Source: Cryptomeria japonica (Eukaryota > Streptophyta > Pinopsida > Cupressales > Cupressaceae). From it: a DNA stretch of 64,000 bases. This document shows, piece by piece, positions 1 to 10,889 of this stretch. Where the stretch lies: assembly GCF_030272615.1 (NCBI RefSeq), contig NC_081410.1, forward strand, positions 111,913,433 through 111,977,432. The letters run 5' to 3'. How positions within the stretch are numbered: position 1 is the first letter of the stretch; the number at the start of each line of letters is the position of its first letter. The position numbers and the translations under genes were made by a program. Below the pieces are notes generated by a model. The model saw nothing but the letters and a program-made list of their open reading frames with translations, was not told where the DNA came from and did not search any database.

Positions 1-624
1 CCTTTAGGCAATCTTCTGGCAATCAGGGGTTCAAGCTCCTCAATCTCTCTTTCTTATTCTTCAAGATCTCTCATCTCCTTCTTATATCTGGACACCCTTG
101 TAGAAATTTCTCCCAGATCATATTTCTGCTTCCTGGAAATAGTAGCTTTGAATACAGATTCTGACTTAGGAAGAGTTTCACCAAGTTTTCTCAACTCAAA
201 GGCAGCAAGCTTTCCAATCAGTATGTCTCTAGTCACATTTTTTACTGTCTAGATCTCCTCAATAGTAGCAGCCTTGTGCTTGTAAGTAGGAGGCAAGGAT
301 CTCAACACTTTAGCTACAATCTCTGGTTCTTCCAACACTTCACTAGCACATTTGATATTCAACACAAGCTCATTCACTTTCTGCATAAAAGATGTAATGT
401 TCTTATCTTCACCCATCTTCAACATCTCATACTTTCCCTTCAAGCTCTACAACTTAGCAACTTTTACATGGCTTTCACCTTCATACAAAGTCTCTAGCTT
501 CTTCTAGATCTCATGATCAGTCTACAAATCCATCACATTAGTTATCTCAGAATTAGTCAAGGCACTCTACAATGCTTCCTTGGCTCTAATATTGAATTCA
601 GCTTCATTTATCTCATCCAGAGTT
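1..624 (-). pseudogene. Copia element C, gag polyprotein (second part, broken)
   Basis: Read on the minus strand this is the body of a Ty1/Copia gag (capsid) gene. Visible segments include LKMGEDKNITSFMQKVNEL, VLRSLPPTYKHKAATIEEI and KLAAFELRKLGETLP. They are closely similar to the gag of element A at 12593-12914, and both match the UBN2-type gag known from plant Copia elements. The frame is broken by several stops, for example near 240 and 440. The N-terminal codons are displaced to 9231-9380 because another element is inserted at 630-9225. The zinc knuckle and pol lie beyond the left edge of the window. The product would have packaged element RNA in cytoplasmic particles; this copy is dead. 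Confidence 0.8.
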
Positions 625-629
625 GTAGG

Positions 630-1657
630 TGTTTTCATGCTTAAGTCATATGAGCTAATTAGGAAATAAGGGCGATCACAAATCCTTAACTAATTAAACA
701 AACTCAAACATAAACCAATAGAATAAATATAAATATGAAAGAATTAAACAATTAAATAATTGAAAAACCCCCTCAATCGCATTGTAGTTTCCATTGTTCT
801 TCTCCATATTGCTAGTGTAGGTGGCTCTCAAGTTTGAACTTAAATTCCTACATAAGATGGCAATTGTTTTGAAGAGTGTGATTTGATTCTATGATTCTAG
901 ATTGATTTGAGAAATTGATGTTGTTTATATAGATTTTCATGAGAGATGGGGAGAGATTTTGAACTCAAGTTCTGATTGGGAGTGAACTGATTTAGATTGA
1001 TCGGTTAACAGAGTTGATTGATTTGTTAACTCAGATTGATTGAGTAGTCAACTAGATAGGTTGGATAGTGGACCGAATAGATTGATCAGTTGACTGAGTT
1101 GATTGATTAGATGACTGGATTGATTGGAGAGATAAGTGGATTGATTGATCAGTCAGAAAAGGTGATTTGGAGTGAGAAAGGGTGATTGGGGAGTTAACTA
1201 ATTAGTTAACTACTTTGATCAATTAATTAAGATTTCAACATGTGATGTAGGATTTTGAAGTTGAATTTGATTTTCATTTTGAATTTGGATTTTTGAATGT
1301 TGAAATGCACATAAAATTTACTGAAATTCATTGACATGCGAATTTGGTGAAATGTTAAATTGATGATTTGGAATTAGATGAAATTAATTGAAATCCACAT
1401 TTGGGGAATTGGAAGAATAAATTAATTAATTTAAATAAAATTATTTAAAAATTATAAATGTGATTAATTAAATAAATAATATTTAATTAATATTTGAGAT
1501 ATGGTTAATTGATTAATTAATTAAAGAATAGAAATTCAATAATTAAAAATATTGAATGTTATGATTGAGTCAGTTTAGAAGAATAATTAAAGAATTGCTT
1601 AATTAATTAGGATGAATAATTAGTGTGCGATTAATGAGACATTTTTAGGTGTCTACA
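630..1657 (-). repeat. 3' LTR of the 630-9225 element
   Basis: On the minus strand it starts TGTAGACACC at 1657 and ends in CA at 630. The outer part (1470-1657) is repeated at 9037-9225. A TATA-like box lies at 923-931, leaving about 300 bp of R/U5, as expected for an LTR. The stretch 960-1230 is rich in GATTGA and GTTGACT words, a low-complexity imperfect repeat. Confidence 0.65.
923..931 (-). promoter_or_regulatory. TATA-like box in LTR
   Basis: The minus strand reads TATATAAAC, about 300 bp before the LTR 3' end. This position suits the LTR promoter of the 630-9225 element. Confidence 0.4.
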
Positions 1658-1670
1658 TTTGCCCCTCTTT
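1658..1670 (-). promoter_or_regulatory. Polypurine tract next to LTR
   Basis: The minus strand reads AAAGAGGGGCAAA directly before the TGTAGACACC LTR start. It would prime plus-strand DNA synthesis and shows that the element points to the left. Confidence 0.5.
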
Positions 1671-1961
1671 GACATAATGTCGAAACGGCGTTGTTTTACA
1701 GACAACGAAAATTTTTGCCCCAATTTGTCCTGGTGACGTTTATAGGTATAATGCCCCCTCAAGAGTTTGTTTGTGCATTGCGGGCATGAATGATCTCTCG
1801 AAAGAAAAATAATGTTATATGAAAGATGGAGAATGATTAACTTATGAATGAGTTTAATTAGATAGAAGAAATGGTTAGAATGATTTGAAGATTGACTAAA
1901 TGATAAGATTGATAGGATTGATCAAATTGATTTGATTGATAGGATTGATCTGATAAAGATA

Positions 1962-2113
1962 AAGTTTGGTTTTAGGAAGGACATGTCCTATATAAGACAA
2001 AGATGATCAAAACGTCTGGTTTCAGGAAGGATACATCCTGTATAAGATAAATGATAGATAATTGTGTCTAGTTTCAGGATGGACTAATCTTGTATAAGAC
2101 AAATGATAGATCG
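1962..2113. repeat. Three tandem copies of a ~50-bp unit
   Basis: Three imperfect copies begin near 1964, 2015 and 2067. Each holds a core like GGTTTCAGGAAGGA followed by TCCTGTATAAGA(C/T)AAA. They lie close to the 3' end of the minus-strand element. The rest of 1671-2867 has no gene that I can recognise. Confidence 0.5.
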
Positions 2114-2867
2114 AAATTGGATGAATAATGAAATATGATGAAGGTGAGGAATAATTGATTGATACATAGAATAGTTGATATGAGGAAATGATAGAATTAT
2201 AGATGAAAATTTTGAATTAAGTGATGAGAGAGATCATGTTAGAGGAAAGAATGATTGGAAATAATTGAAAAGGTTGATCCAAGAAAAGATGCTCGATGAG
2301 AGAATGATCTTGATCAGCATGATTAGCTTGAATGATTGAAATGCGGACTTTGTGTCTTTATTCATAGTGCAATATATTTTCATCACTGAGCCTTATTATG
2401 TAATAATGGAGCTTTGCACATCAAGGTATAAGGAACCAAGATGTAAAGATATCTCATTGCAGAAACAAACATGTAGCAGATAAGGAGTAAACTCTCCATT
2501 CTGGGAATAATGGCAGGGGTCGAGGTATATTTGGTAGTCACAAGCATAGATATCCCTGACTTTTATTTTGCATAGGATACTTTCTAAATGAACGTACCAA
2601 TCACAAACACCCACTGGAACTATTACCCCAGAACTTCATTGGTTCACACCACAAAAAGAAAACAAAGAAAAAGATAATGCTCATCACGTCTCCTCTAGTC
2701 ACTTGTGGACATCCTTGAGTAGCATAGTAACAGAATTGATCACAAATTGATAAAAAGATAAAGACTGACTAGGACAAACATCTGGTAGCCTTGTTGATAT
2801 GTGTCTTTGTTTAATTGCTTGATGTGAAGGTTGATAATGTTTGATTTCACAAAGTTCCGGACCCTAT

Positions 2868-5800
2868 GTTGGGACTCATTGAAATTGAGTCATGTTTTGA
2901 GGCCCAATTCAAATTTTTGCTTTGCATTTCCAAATGAGTCAGTTTGAATGGCCTATTTAGAGAGGGGGTAAAATGGAGCTAGTTGATTTTCAGGGGGTAA
3001 GGCTTTGGAAACTTGTTGTACACCTTTCATTTGGCCTATGTAGTGATGTACAACTTTCATAATTCAGTTTGGATAAGTGTACCAGGTACCCATTTCGAGG
3101 GGTGAGTTGAAAGTCCATTTTAGGCACAAATGCATATTTTACTAAGTAGCCTACTTTGAGTTCTTATATATTTTGCCCTATTGATCTTCATGAAGGATTT
3201 AAAAATGGATTGAATTGTATGTATAAATGTGAGTCATCATACAAAATTTCAAGTCTTCATGAATCCATTTGCTCAGTTTACCAAGCTCGAACTGTTTGTA
3301 GTTTGTGTGGCTTACACAAGTGTAAAAATGCCCCGGTGAATGTCACATAAAAATCTTTATTCCGAGCTATTTTTGGTATAAATGATGAGTCATGTTTCAA
3401 ATTTCAAGCCTCTGCCAATCCGTTTGATCAGTTTTCAAAAGGGTCTATTGAGCCATCTTTTTCAGTTATCTATACTTGTGTTGCCGCATCAAGTTAATGT
3501 AGCCATTTTCATGAGCGCACCATTTGCACCCAGTCAGACTTTTGGTCGAACTGAGAATCCAAAGATTTAATATATACTTCAAGGTACCTATGTTTCAAAT
3601 TTGAGGGTCTACGGAGGTTGTTTGATATTTTTAAGAAAGGCATCATGTGTTGCCAGAACATTGGCTTCATCAGGTCCGCAGTGTCGACAAAGCCAGTTGG
3701 GCATTTTCGAAAATTAATATCTCTTCACTCGAGACTCGTCTTGAAAAACCGGTTGGTAGATTTCATGCTTGTATATCAGAGTACACGCCTGTCAGATGGC
3801 AAGCTCTAGAAAGATGTTTTGATCGGCTTGAAAAATACGTCTTCGCGATTAAATGCGAAAATGTGGCGTAAGTGCCTGAAAGTTGTAAAATGCAGTCTGA
3901 TGATCCGAAAACAATGTCGATCATTTCCAGAGGTGTGTTTGAGGTTCCTGAGGTGTTTTAGAGGTCAGTTGTCTGAAAATGAAAAAAAAATTAGTCGGAC
4001 CCACTTTGGGGCCCGACCTGGCTCATGCCTGTGCTTTAATTTTAATGGCGAAATGTTCTTTTTTCTGGCAATATATGTATATCCATATTGGCTCGATTGC
4101 AATTCGCGAGTTGGACAGTGAGAGAGACTCCAACACCAAATGTGAATTTGAATGTGGCAAAATAGAGAATTTTAACATCAAGGATGCTGCTGGAGGCTCA
4201 CACAAGATGAGTGATTAGATGTTTTATTGAAAATTTGAAGTAAGTGTTATTGGTATAAAGCATTCCCAGTTTTCAGATTGGAGGGGGTTTTCTTTGAAAC
4301 TTCCAAATAAATAGCATGGCAAAGTTAATTGCAGTCCTCTCCTTCTCTCATGTGGCATGTTTGAAGCCACATAAATTTTAAAGAATTTCAATCAGCAAAT
4401 GGATACCAGTGAGGGCAGCGTTAAAATTTTGAGGAACTAAACAAATGCAAACAAATTGCTAGCAGTGTTGCTTCCTTCCTTTCCCCACGTGATTGTTGGT
4501 AGAGACAACAATTTTAAAATTCAATCAAATGCTTTTGGTTGAAAGTTAAAACTCCCCTTCTGCTATGGATGTTGTTGAGGGTGGACTTTGGCGTGATTAA
4601 CTAGGCAGCAAATTTTAAACTTCAAAGCATTTACAATTGGAGAGTTAATGCAAACAGCAACTACATCCCTTTGCGTGGAGTATTGGAGAGTTAATGCAAA
4701 CAGCAATACATTCCCTGTGTGGATAGTTTGGAGGCCACATGAAACTTGTAGCAAGTGCAACTTGGAAGCTCTACGTAGTATGGTGAAGAGGCAACAACAG
4801 CTTCAGCAAATTGCAATTTCAATGCCATTCAAACTCCCTCACAGTGCTGGTTGGGCGTTGAAGTTTTCAGATTTATGCAAATGGAATATGGGCAAAAGCC
4901 AGTGAAACATGGAACCAGTCAAATAGAAGCAATTGCTCACGTGGTTTAAGAGTGTAGTAGCCAATGCAAACAACAGTCTGGCAGCCCCCTTTCACGTGGC
5001 ATGTTTGAAGCCACATAAAATAGAAAGGAGCCATTATAAACCTCAACAAATGCATTAGAAGGCATCGAACCCATTGAAATGGTGTGGAGAAGGCATTTTA
5101 ATCCTTCAACAAATGAAATTAGAAGCAAATGCAAACACCAGCCGCCATTAAAACTCAGGGAAAACCTTCAAAATGCATTTCTGGGCAAAAATGTATTATC
5201 CCACATTGGTGGTGGGAGGGAAAGTTTTAATATTTATAACTAAATCTCCACTAATGTAATATGTCAAAGCCATCTGGCCTTTTGACAGACGGTGTTGTTG
5301 GGCGCCCAAGGTGGACCCCATGCATGGGTGCGGATCCTGAGGCGACCGGAGGAGATGATAGACAGCGACAGGTGGACCCCACGTAGACATGCTTCCTGAG
5401 GTAGACAGGCAAATTTTGCAGAGGGGGGTCGGCTTAACCAGTGAGAAGGTCTGAGATGATCTGATGAAGCGTGTTGATTCGCAGGTTGAAGGTGCTCACC
5501 CGTTAAAGGCTACGAAATGGCGAAAATGCAGTAGTGGTAAAGATCGAGCAAGTCCGGGTTGATCCAACGGTCCGCGAGGTTTTGTGAGGCGAAGATGCTC
5601 ACCCATTAGAGGTCATGAAATGGCGAAAGGCAAAATGAAAAATGGCAAAGTCTAGGTGGTGATGATGTGGCAGGTATAGTCAGATGTCCAGCAGGTAGGT
5701 CCCGTCCTGGTGGCGATGATGTGGTGCAGGGGTGGTGCCTAGGTGGACAACAAGCAAGCAGACATGTGGCGGAGTGACGAGGTGTCATCCCAGGTGGTGC

Positions 5801-6535
5801 CCAGTGGACCCCATTGACCAATCAGAGATCGCCATGTGGCAAAGCATCAGAACACAATAATAACCAAAATTCAAAGTTAAATAAGGTTTATTATATAGTT
5901 CAGACTATATAAGAAAATGAAAACTTTAAATGATGTGCACACATAAATGATTAATTTGCCAAGGGCTATATTTTCGGCCAAAATATGAAGTATTATATAT
6001 TGTCGGAAAGCTCTCGAGATGAGGAATTCAGTTATGGAGTTAGTTTCAACAAATGTGGGATATTTTGGAAGAATTTTCCATGGGAAAGAAGAAGATAATG
6101 AATTTTAGTTGGAGAAAGGGGACAGATGGCTTGTTTTGATGAAATCTGATCTTTTCCCTCTTCCTTCTTATTCTCAATTCTTCTCAATTGTAGGGGTTCC
6201 ATTTTTTGAGAGATTTTCTCCAAGGGAGAAATCTGAAATTGCAGGTTCCAGTGATGGCATCTTTTTATTTTGTGCAAATGATAGTGTGTTCTTCTATGTT
6301 TTCAATGTTGTCTTTATTGTAGGTTTAGTTTCAGTTTGCAGGTTCACAGATATGCAAGGCATGTGTGAGTTTCCACGAAATTGTCTCCAAAATGTACTCA
6401 GATTTATATAATTTCATATTATCAAGGATAATTTGAGTTGTCTCTTTTAGATTTCTCTAAGAGTGTGATGTTTGTCTTTTGGGTATTCTTCAAGGAAGGA
6501 TTTAAATCCTAAAACCCAGCATTAATGATTTTGAA

Positions 6536-6591
<56 letters not shown>

Positions 6592-7113
6592 TATGGTTTT
6601 GTGATAGAGCAGAGGATTGTATTAATGTAAGGCATTGATACATGAAAAATTAATGTTGAAAAGAACTTGCATCTGAGATTTCTCTTCCAATTTTATGCAT
6701 GACTCTGTGGCCTAGATAAGGCACTAGTCTTTTGTAACATTGAAGGGTTGTCAGAACACCAATTTAAAGTTCAATCAGAATATCTTTAGTTTATGTTATG
6801 TTTTGAAATGTTTCATCTATCTCATGCTCAAGCATAGTTGAGTTTTATGTGTAGATCTAGCCCATCTGCAATAAACTACTTGTTTTAGAGCCCTGATGAG
6901 ATCTATTTATTTATGTTGATGTTTTCATAGGTGTGTAATAAGTTTAATTCTAAGCATCAAAGGTATACCCACCTAGGTTTTGCAGAGCCTGAAGAGTAGA
7001 AGGATTCGTATCCTTGTCATGTTGTCCAAGCCCTGAGATTCTTCATAGATTGAATTGGCTACTTCATAGATCAATTGTAGGTGTTCTTGGGTTATCACTT
7101 TTGGTGAACAACA
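2868..7113 (+). repeat. Candidate long plus-strand Gypsy LTR (non-coding)
   Basis: This non-coding stretch ends GAACAACA four bases before a tRNA-like primer site at 7118, so its right part is probably an LTR. A possible LTR start is TGTTGGGACTC at 2868, which would make it about 4.2 kb; that boundary is a guess. It contains TATA-like sequence near 5907 and an (AT)n tract. It also holds a 45-bp tandem duplication at 4638-4730, a ~103-bp repeat (5494 and 5597) and a GC-richer part at 5270-5840. Short ORFs here are not convincing genes. Very long LTRs are known in Tat/Ogre Gypsy elements. Confidence 0.35.
6539..6589. repeat. (AT)25 microsatellite
   Basis: An uninterrupted AT dinucleotide run of about 51 bp. 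Confidence 0.95.
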
Positions 7114-7117
7114 AAAA

Positions 7118-7135
7118 TGGCGACTCTACTGGGGA
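7118..7135 (+). promoter_or_regulatory. Primer-binding-site-like sequence (tRNA-Arg type)
   Basis: TGGCGACTCTACTGGGGA follows an LTR-like end (GAACAACA) after AAAA. From memory, this resembles the tRNA-Arg primer sites of Ogre/Tat Gypsy elements. Its plus orientation opposes the surrounding 630-9225 element, which implies a second, nested and truncated element. The core TGGCGACTCT recurs at 7360 and 7513. Confidence 0.5.
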
Positions 7136-7805
7136 AAGAGATGTAAGAATTTTGTCAAGTCAAATCCCTGAGTCTGGCCATATCCATTGGAGGAAAGAGT
7201 CATCAAAGTATTGTAAATCTAAAAGTGTTTTCAGATCTGTAGTTATTGCCTGGTAGTGTTGTGTGCCAAGTGTTGAAAATTTGTTATCCTTTTATCTTTG
7301 TGTGAGTCCAAATCTATTCATGTTCTACAAATGATTTTATAAATTCTCACAGTAGTGAGTGGCGACTCTGAAAGATCTCTGCACCAGTGTTCATTGTGGT
7401 AAAAGTTTTAAAATATCTGGTGAAATTGCATCAAAGATTTAGCAGCTGCTTGGGGTTTTATGATTGTAGATCCCAAAGAATTTATTGAAGATATTTTCTT
7501 CCGTGAAGGAGGTGGCGACTCTGTATGAAGATCAGTGTATAATGTTAGAAGATCTCGGAGAGATCTTACCAAATATCAAAGCAACAACAGTAGCAACAAA
7601 TTTACTCCAAGTATTCCTCAAAGTATTAATGAGACAATTCATGTTCCTTATGAGGTGAAACAGTCACCATTGAAAGGAAAAGAAATTTGCACTATGCATG
7701 CTTCATGTTTTACAATAAATTTCAGTCATAAGTGATGGGAGAAGTGTGTATAATTCTGAAAATTAATGACTGCAATGTTTTGAAAAGAATTTATAAAACA
7801 CTAAA

Positions 7806-8972
7806 ATGCATCAACATGATAATGGTTCAATAGATGTTTTAAACCTAATGGATCTAGATGTAGTTCCTAGATGTAAAAATCCTTTGTCAAATCTGAAAGA
7901 GATTGATAGAGAAATTAACGTATGTCTTCAAAAGATCCAAGAGAAGTTTGTCTGGTTTTTAAGAAGGAAAGTAGGGAAAAGAAAAGAAGAGTCATCAATT
8001 GTTTTCTATGAAAGATTTATAGCTACATTGAATGAGCTTTCAGTTGATGCTAGACCCCATGAGTCTGTTTGGATTGAGTTATTCTTAGAGCTTGATGAAC
8101 CTGACTCGGTTAATTAGTCTACTACCTTGAGAGAAGAGAGTGTTGCATGTATAAAAGAACGGATATATGAGATTGAAAGAATGAAATCTAAAAATGTGCA
8201 CAAGATTGAGGACAGTGAGGGAGATGAATCTGTGAGTGGATATGCCTCCTATGATGCTAAAGGTGTTTCTTATTCTCAGCATGACAGTTTAGATGTGTAT
8301 TCAGAGCAAGAAGAAATTTGTGAGAACATAAGTAATTGTTCGAGTAATCATGAGCCCGTTGAGGTTTTAGATTTTAATGATATGGATCACCTTGTTGTTA
8401 AGTTCAATCCACAAAATGGTTGCAACCCCAGTTATGAAACTATGTTGCAACATATAGCAACACTTTATGAGCAGCATGATAAAGGTTATGATGCAGATGC
8501 GAGTTGTTGTAATGATGAAACAAATGTGCATAGAGACATGAGTACCGCTGATTTAATTCCTTTATCAGATTGGGAAAATGTTTACAGCTCAGAGGATGAA
8601 GCCAAGGAAAATGAAAATGAAGAAGAAGGTTCACTAAGTAGTGAACAAATTTCAGAACTCTTAGCTGCTGATTTTCAGAGGTATGCATCCAAAAATGTGC
8701 CCAATCTCTCACACCCAACCAGTACATGTTTAGATACTGATGATGTTTTTGAGGGTGTGAATTATGATACATATGCTATTGATTTTTTCCCTATATTTGA
8801 TCTGAGTGATGGACAAGATGAAGATGCATATACAGTTGATAGGTGTGATAATGTAGATTCATATGTTGATATGAACTTAGATTTTGATATGCATTGTGTG
8901 GATCTTGTTGTTAAAAGGCATGACAAGTCTGAATTTTTTTCCCTGATTTGCAAGTGGGAAATGAACCATTGA
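7806..8972 (+). pseudogene. Unrecognised acidic ORF downstream of a primer site
   Basis: One frame runs for about 389 codons with a single internal TAG at 8115-8117, so it is nearly intact in a region otherwise full of stops. The first ~100 residues are basic to mixed (for example VWFLRRKVGKRKEESS). The remainder is strongly acidic, rich in D, E, S, Y and C, with runs such as SSEDEAKENENEEEG. I see no zinc knuckle, protease or RT motif. It begins about 670 bp after the primer-like site at 7118, where a Gypsy gag or the extra 5' ORF of Ogre-type elements would lie. That placement is inference and no family is recognised. A shorter ORF at 7535-7735 lies upstream in another frame. Confidence 0.4.
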
Positions 8973-9036
8973 CAAGTGACAATCATGTATTTTCATGTGT
9001 GCAAAGTGTTGATAGAAATTGTGATCAGCAAGTGAA

Positions 9037-9225
9037 ATTGTGAATTAATATTTGAGATAGGGTTAATTGATTAATTAATTAAACAATAGAAAATAGATAA
9101 TTAAAAATGTTGAAAGTGATGATTGAGTCAATTTAGAAGAATAATTAGCTTAATTAAAGAATAACATAATTAATTAGGATGAATAATTAGTGTAGGATTA
9201 ATGAGACATTTTTTAGGTGTCTACA
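9037..9225 (-). repeat. 5' LTR fragment of the 630-9225 element
   Basis: About 188 bp matches 1470-1657 with scattered substitutions and ends TGTCTACA next to the ATAGG TSD. The rest of this LTR is missing, so a deletion or rearrangement removed the 5' LTR interior and probably the primer site. Confidence 0.65.
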
Positions 9226-9230
9226 ATAGG

Positions 9231-9380
9231 ACCATTCAGAGGAACATTGTACACATTCTTAGTAATCTTCCAATAATCTTCACCGATGCATCTCAAGTGA
9301 CATTCCATCTGTTTCTTCTAGAGAGTGTAATTTCTTTCATCAAATCTCAGACTATCCTTCTTGTAAGCATAGGTTGCCAT
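9231..9380 (-). pseudogene. Copia element C, gag N-terminus
   Basis: The minus strand starts ATG at 9380 and reads a typical Copia gag beginning, with CIGEDYWKITKNVYNVPLNG near its end and one stop where a Trp codon is expected (NYTL*KK). It stops at the TSD of the 630-9225 insertion and resumes at 624. Element A carries the parallel N-terminus at 12260. Confidence 0.75.
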
Positions 9381-9422
9381 CCTGGATCACCTCAAGTAGT
9401 CAAGTTTCTTCTGGTGGATCTA

Positions 9423-9436
9423 GCTTTGATACTAAT
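9423..9436 (-). promoter_or_regulatory. Primer binding site of element C
   Basis: The minus strand reads ATTAGTATCAAAGC directly after the LTR end. It is a decayed version of TTGGTATCAGAGC, the site complementary to initiator tRNA-Met used by many plant Copia elements. Confidence 0.65.
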
Positions 9437-10783
9437 TGTTGGCAACAATGTAGCAAACTGAGAGGGGGAGTGAATCAATTTGCTTACAAACTTTACTCTA
9501 CTAAAACACAAACTTAGATCTGATAATTAACAATGAAAGCACAAATCAACACCACATCAATAACACACATAACACCAAGATTTTTGACGTGGAAAATCCG
9601 GTTAAGGGAAAAACCACTGTGGGAACCTACCTACAATGAGATGATACCTTGTTAGGAGTAAATGAAATATTACAATGGGGAATGTGCATGCATTCAAGCA
9701 CACTACCTAGAGCTCACTTCTCAAAAACAACAAAGGGCTACAACCCTAGGAAGGCTCATTGCCTTACAAAAACATTCAGATTACATCCAGAAGATCATGA
9801 ACTGATAAAATAGCATCTCCTCATGCCTAGTTATAGTTCCAGTTAAGCACATAACACAAACTTGGCTCTTTCACACTTTTTCACACTTCTTCACACTTCT
9901 TCTCTACTATTGAAAGATCAAATCATTGTTCACACATGCAGATACATCTCTCACATGACTATTACATTTATTTATACAAATCATCAACCTATATTTCAAG
10001 GTAGACTCAACACTCATCACATTACAAGAATATAACCATACATGCTACAATATTACATGCAGACCAAAACAATGTCGTATAAGACATAGTATGGACCTAA
10101 ACCAACACCTTGAACAAGAAACACCTCCAAGAATTACGCCACGAACATCCGCAACACGCCACAACCATCCAGTCGGCTGAGAACATCGCATAACATGAAC
10201 ATACCAAAAAAATAATCAACAATGAGCATAATGATCAATGTAGACCATCAACATGGATAGGACCCGATCTAGAAACATCCACAAGCATCATGAATTACCA
10301 TAGAAATAACTACAACATCACCACTTACTAGAATCTTCATCGACATCATACCAAACCTCAAGAACATCAACCATACTAACTGTCAAACTAAAAGATTCAC
10401 TTGCAGACCTCCAAATCATGAATCATCAGAATTGAGGACACATATGAATGCCCCAAACATTCTGCCAAATCTACAAACCAAGATATTGCAATTCTGGAGC
10501 AATGCAGAGAAAAATCCAGAATATTGATCAACACAAACAACTAAGAAACCAATAGCAATGTTGGATCTCATAACTCGATCAAATCACCAAGCTGACCACT
10601 AAAATTTTAGCTAAATCAAGTAGATATACTTATCTCAAAACCCTTTAATCCACAACAACTCATCTGCAACACATTAGCCAAACCAACTCATTTAATCTAA
10701 CTGCAACACTGGAACACAAAGAAGAATATGTTGACATCAATGACAACAAATCATTCTAGAAAACTTATCAAGAATATCCAACA
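9437..10783 (-). repeat. 5' LTR of Copia element C
   Basis: This 1347-bp TG...CA unit belongs to the same family as the LTRs of A: the minus strand starts TGTTGGATATT and ends GTTGCCAACA. It shares with them the GTGAATCA-plus-C-run motif near the 3' end and the imperfect palindrome near the 5' end (10729-10748). The right flank ATAAA is the putative TSD. The flanking DNA at 10784 is the middle of the LTR of element B, so C inserted there; its 3' end lies left of the window. Confidence 0.85.
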
Positions 10784-10889
10784 ATAAAGTTGGCTCTACT
10801 TTATTGGGTAGTTTTAGACCATGGTTTTTTAATACCGTTTGATGATTTCTTGTATTGTATCTCCTATATATGAGATGTGTGAGATAGAG
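10784..10889 (+). repeat. 5' LTR of element B, middle part
   Basis: It matches 24889-25000 of the 3' LTR of B (ACTTTATTGGG, CCATGGTTTT). C cuts it on the left and A on the right. The LTR resumes at 19897 after the duplicated TAGAG. Confidence 0.8.

Larger units (their letters stand above)
630..9225 (-). mobile_element. Minus-strand LTR retrotransposon inserted in gag of element C
   Basis: The two ends share about 188 bp (1470-1657 and 9037-9225), each ending TGTCTACA. The flanks are GTAGG (625-629) and ATAGG (9226-9230), a 5-bp TSD with one change, and they interrupt the gag frame of C. On the minus strand the element begins TGTAGACACC, a common start for plant Gypsy LTRs. A purine tract precedes the left LTR, which fixes the orientation. 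No minus-strand gag or pol is visible, so it is heavily deleted or non-autonomous. Plus-strand material inside it (2868-8972) looks like a second element in the opposite direction. Confidence 0.65.

Noticed and set aside
960-1230. GATTGA-rich stretch as a regulatory array
   Set aside because: The period is irregular and it lies inside an LTR; it is most simply low-complexity drift.
3156-4218. Cluster of short ORFs (60-100 aa) that might be a small host gene
   Set aside because: Frames overlap each other, have no shared direction beyond chance, show no domain, and lie in LTR-like non-coding DNA with TATA and primer site downstream.
6539-6589. (AT)25 as a possible origin or matrix site
   Set aside because: An isolated microsatellite is common in plant DNA and nothing nearby supports a special role.
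8440-8772. 110-aa minus-strand ORF (His/Leu-rich)
   Set aside because: It is the complement of the acidic plus-strand ORF; the His-rich composition is a reflection of its Asp/Glu codons.
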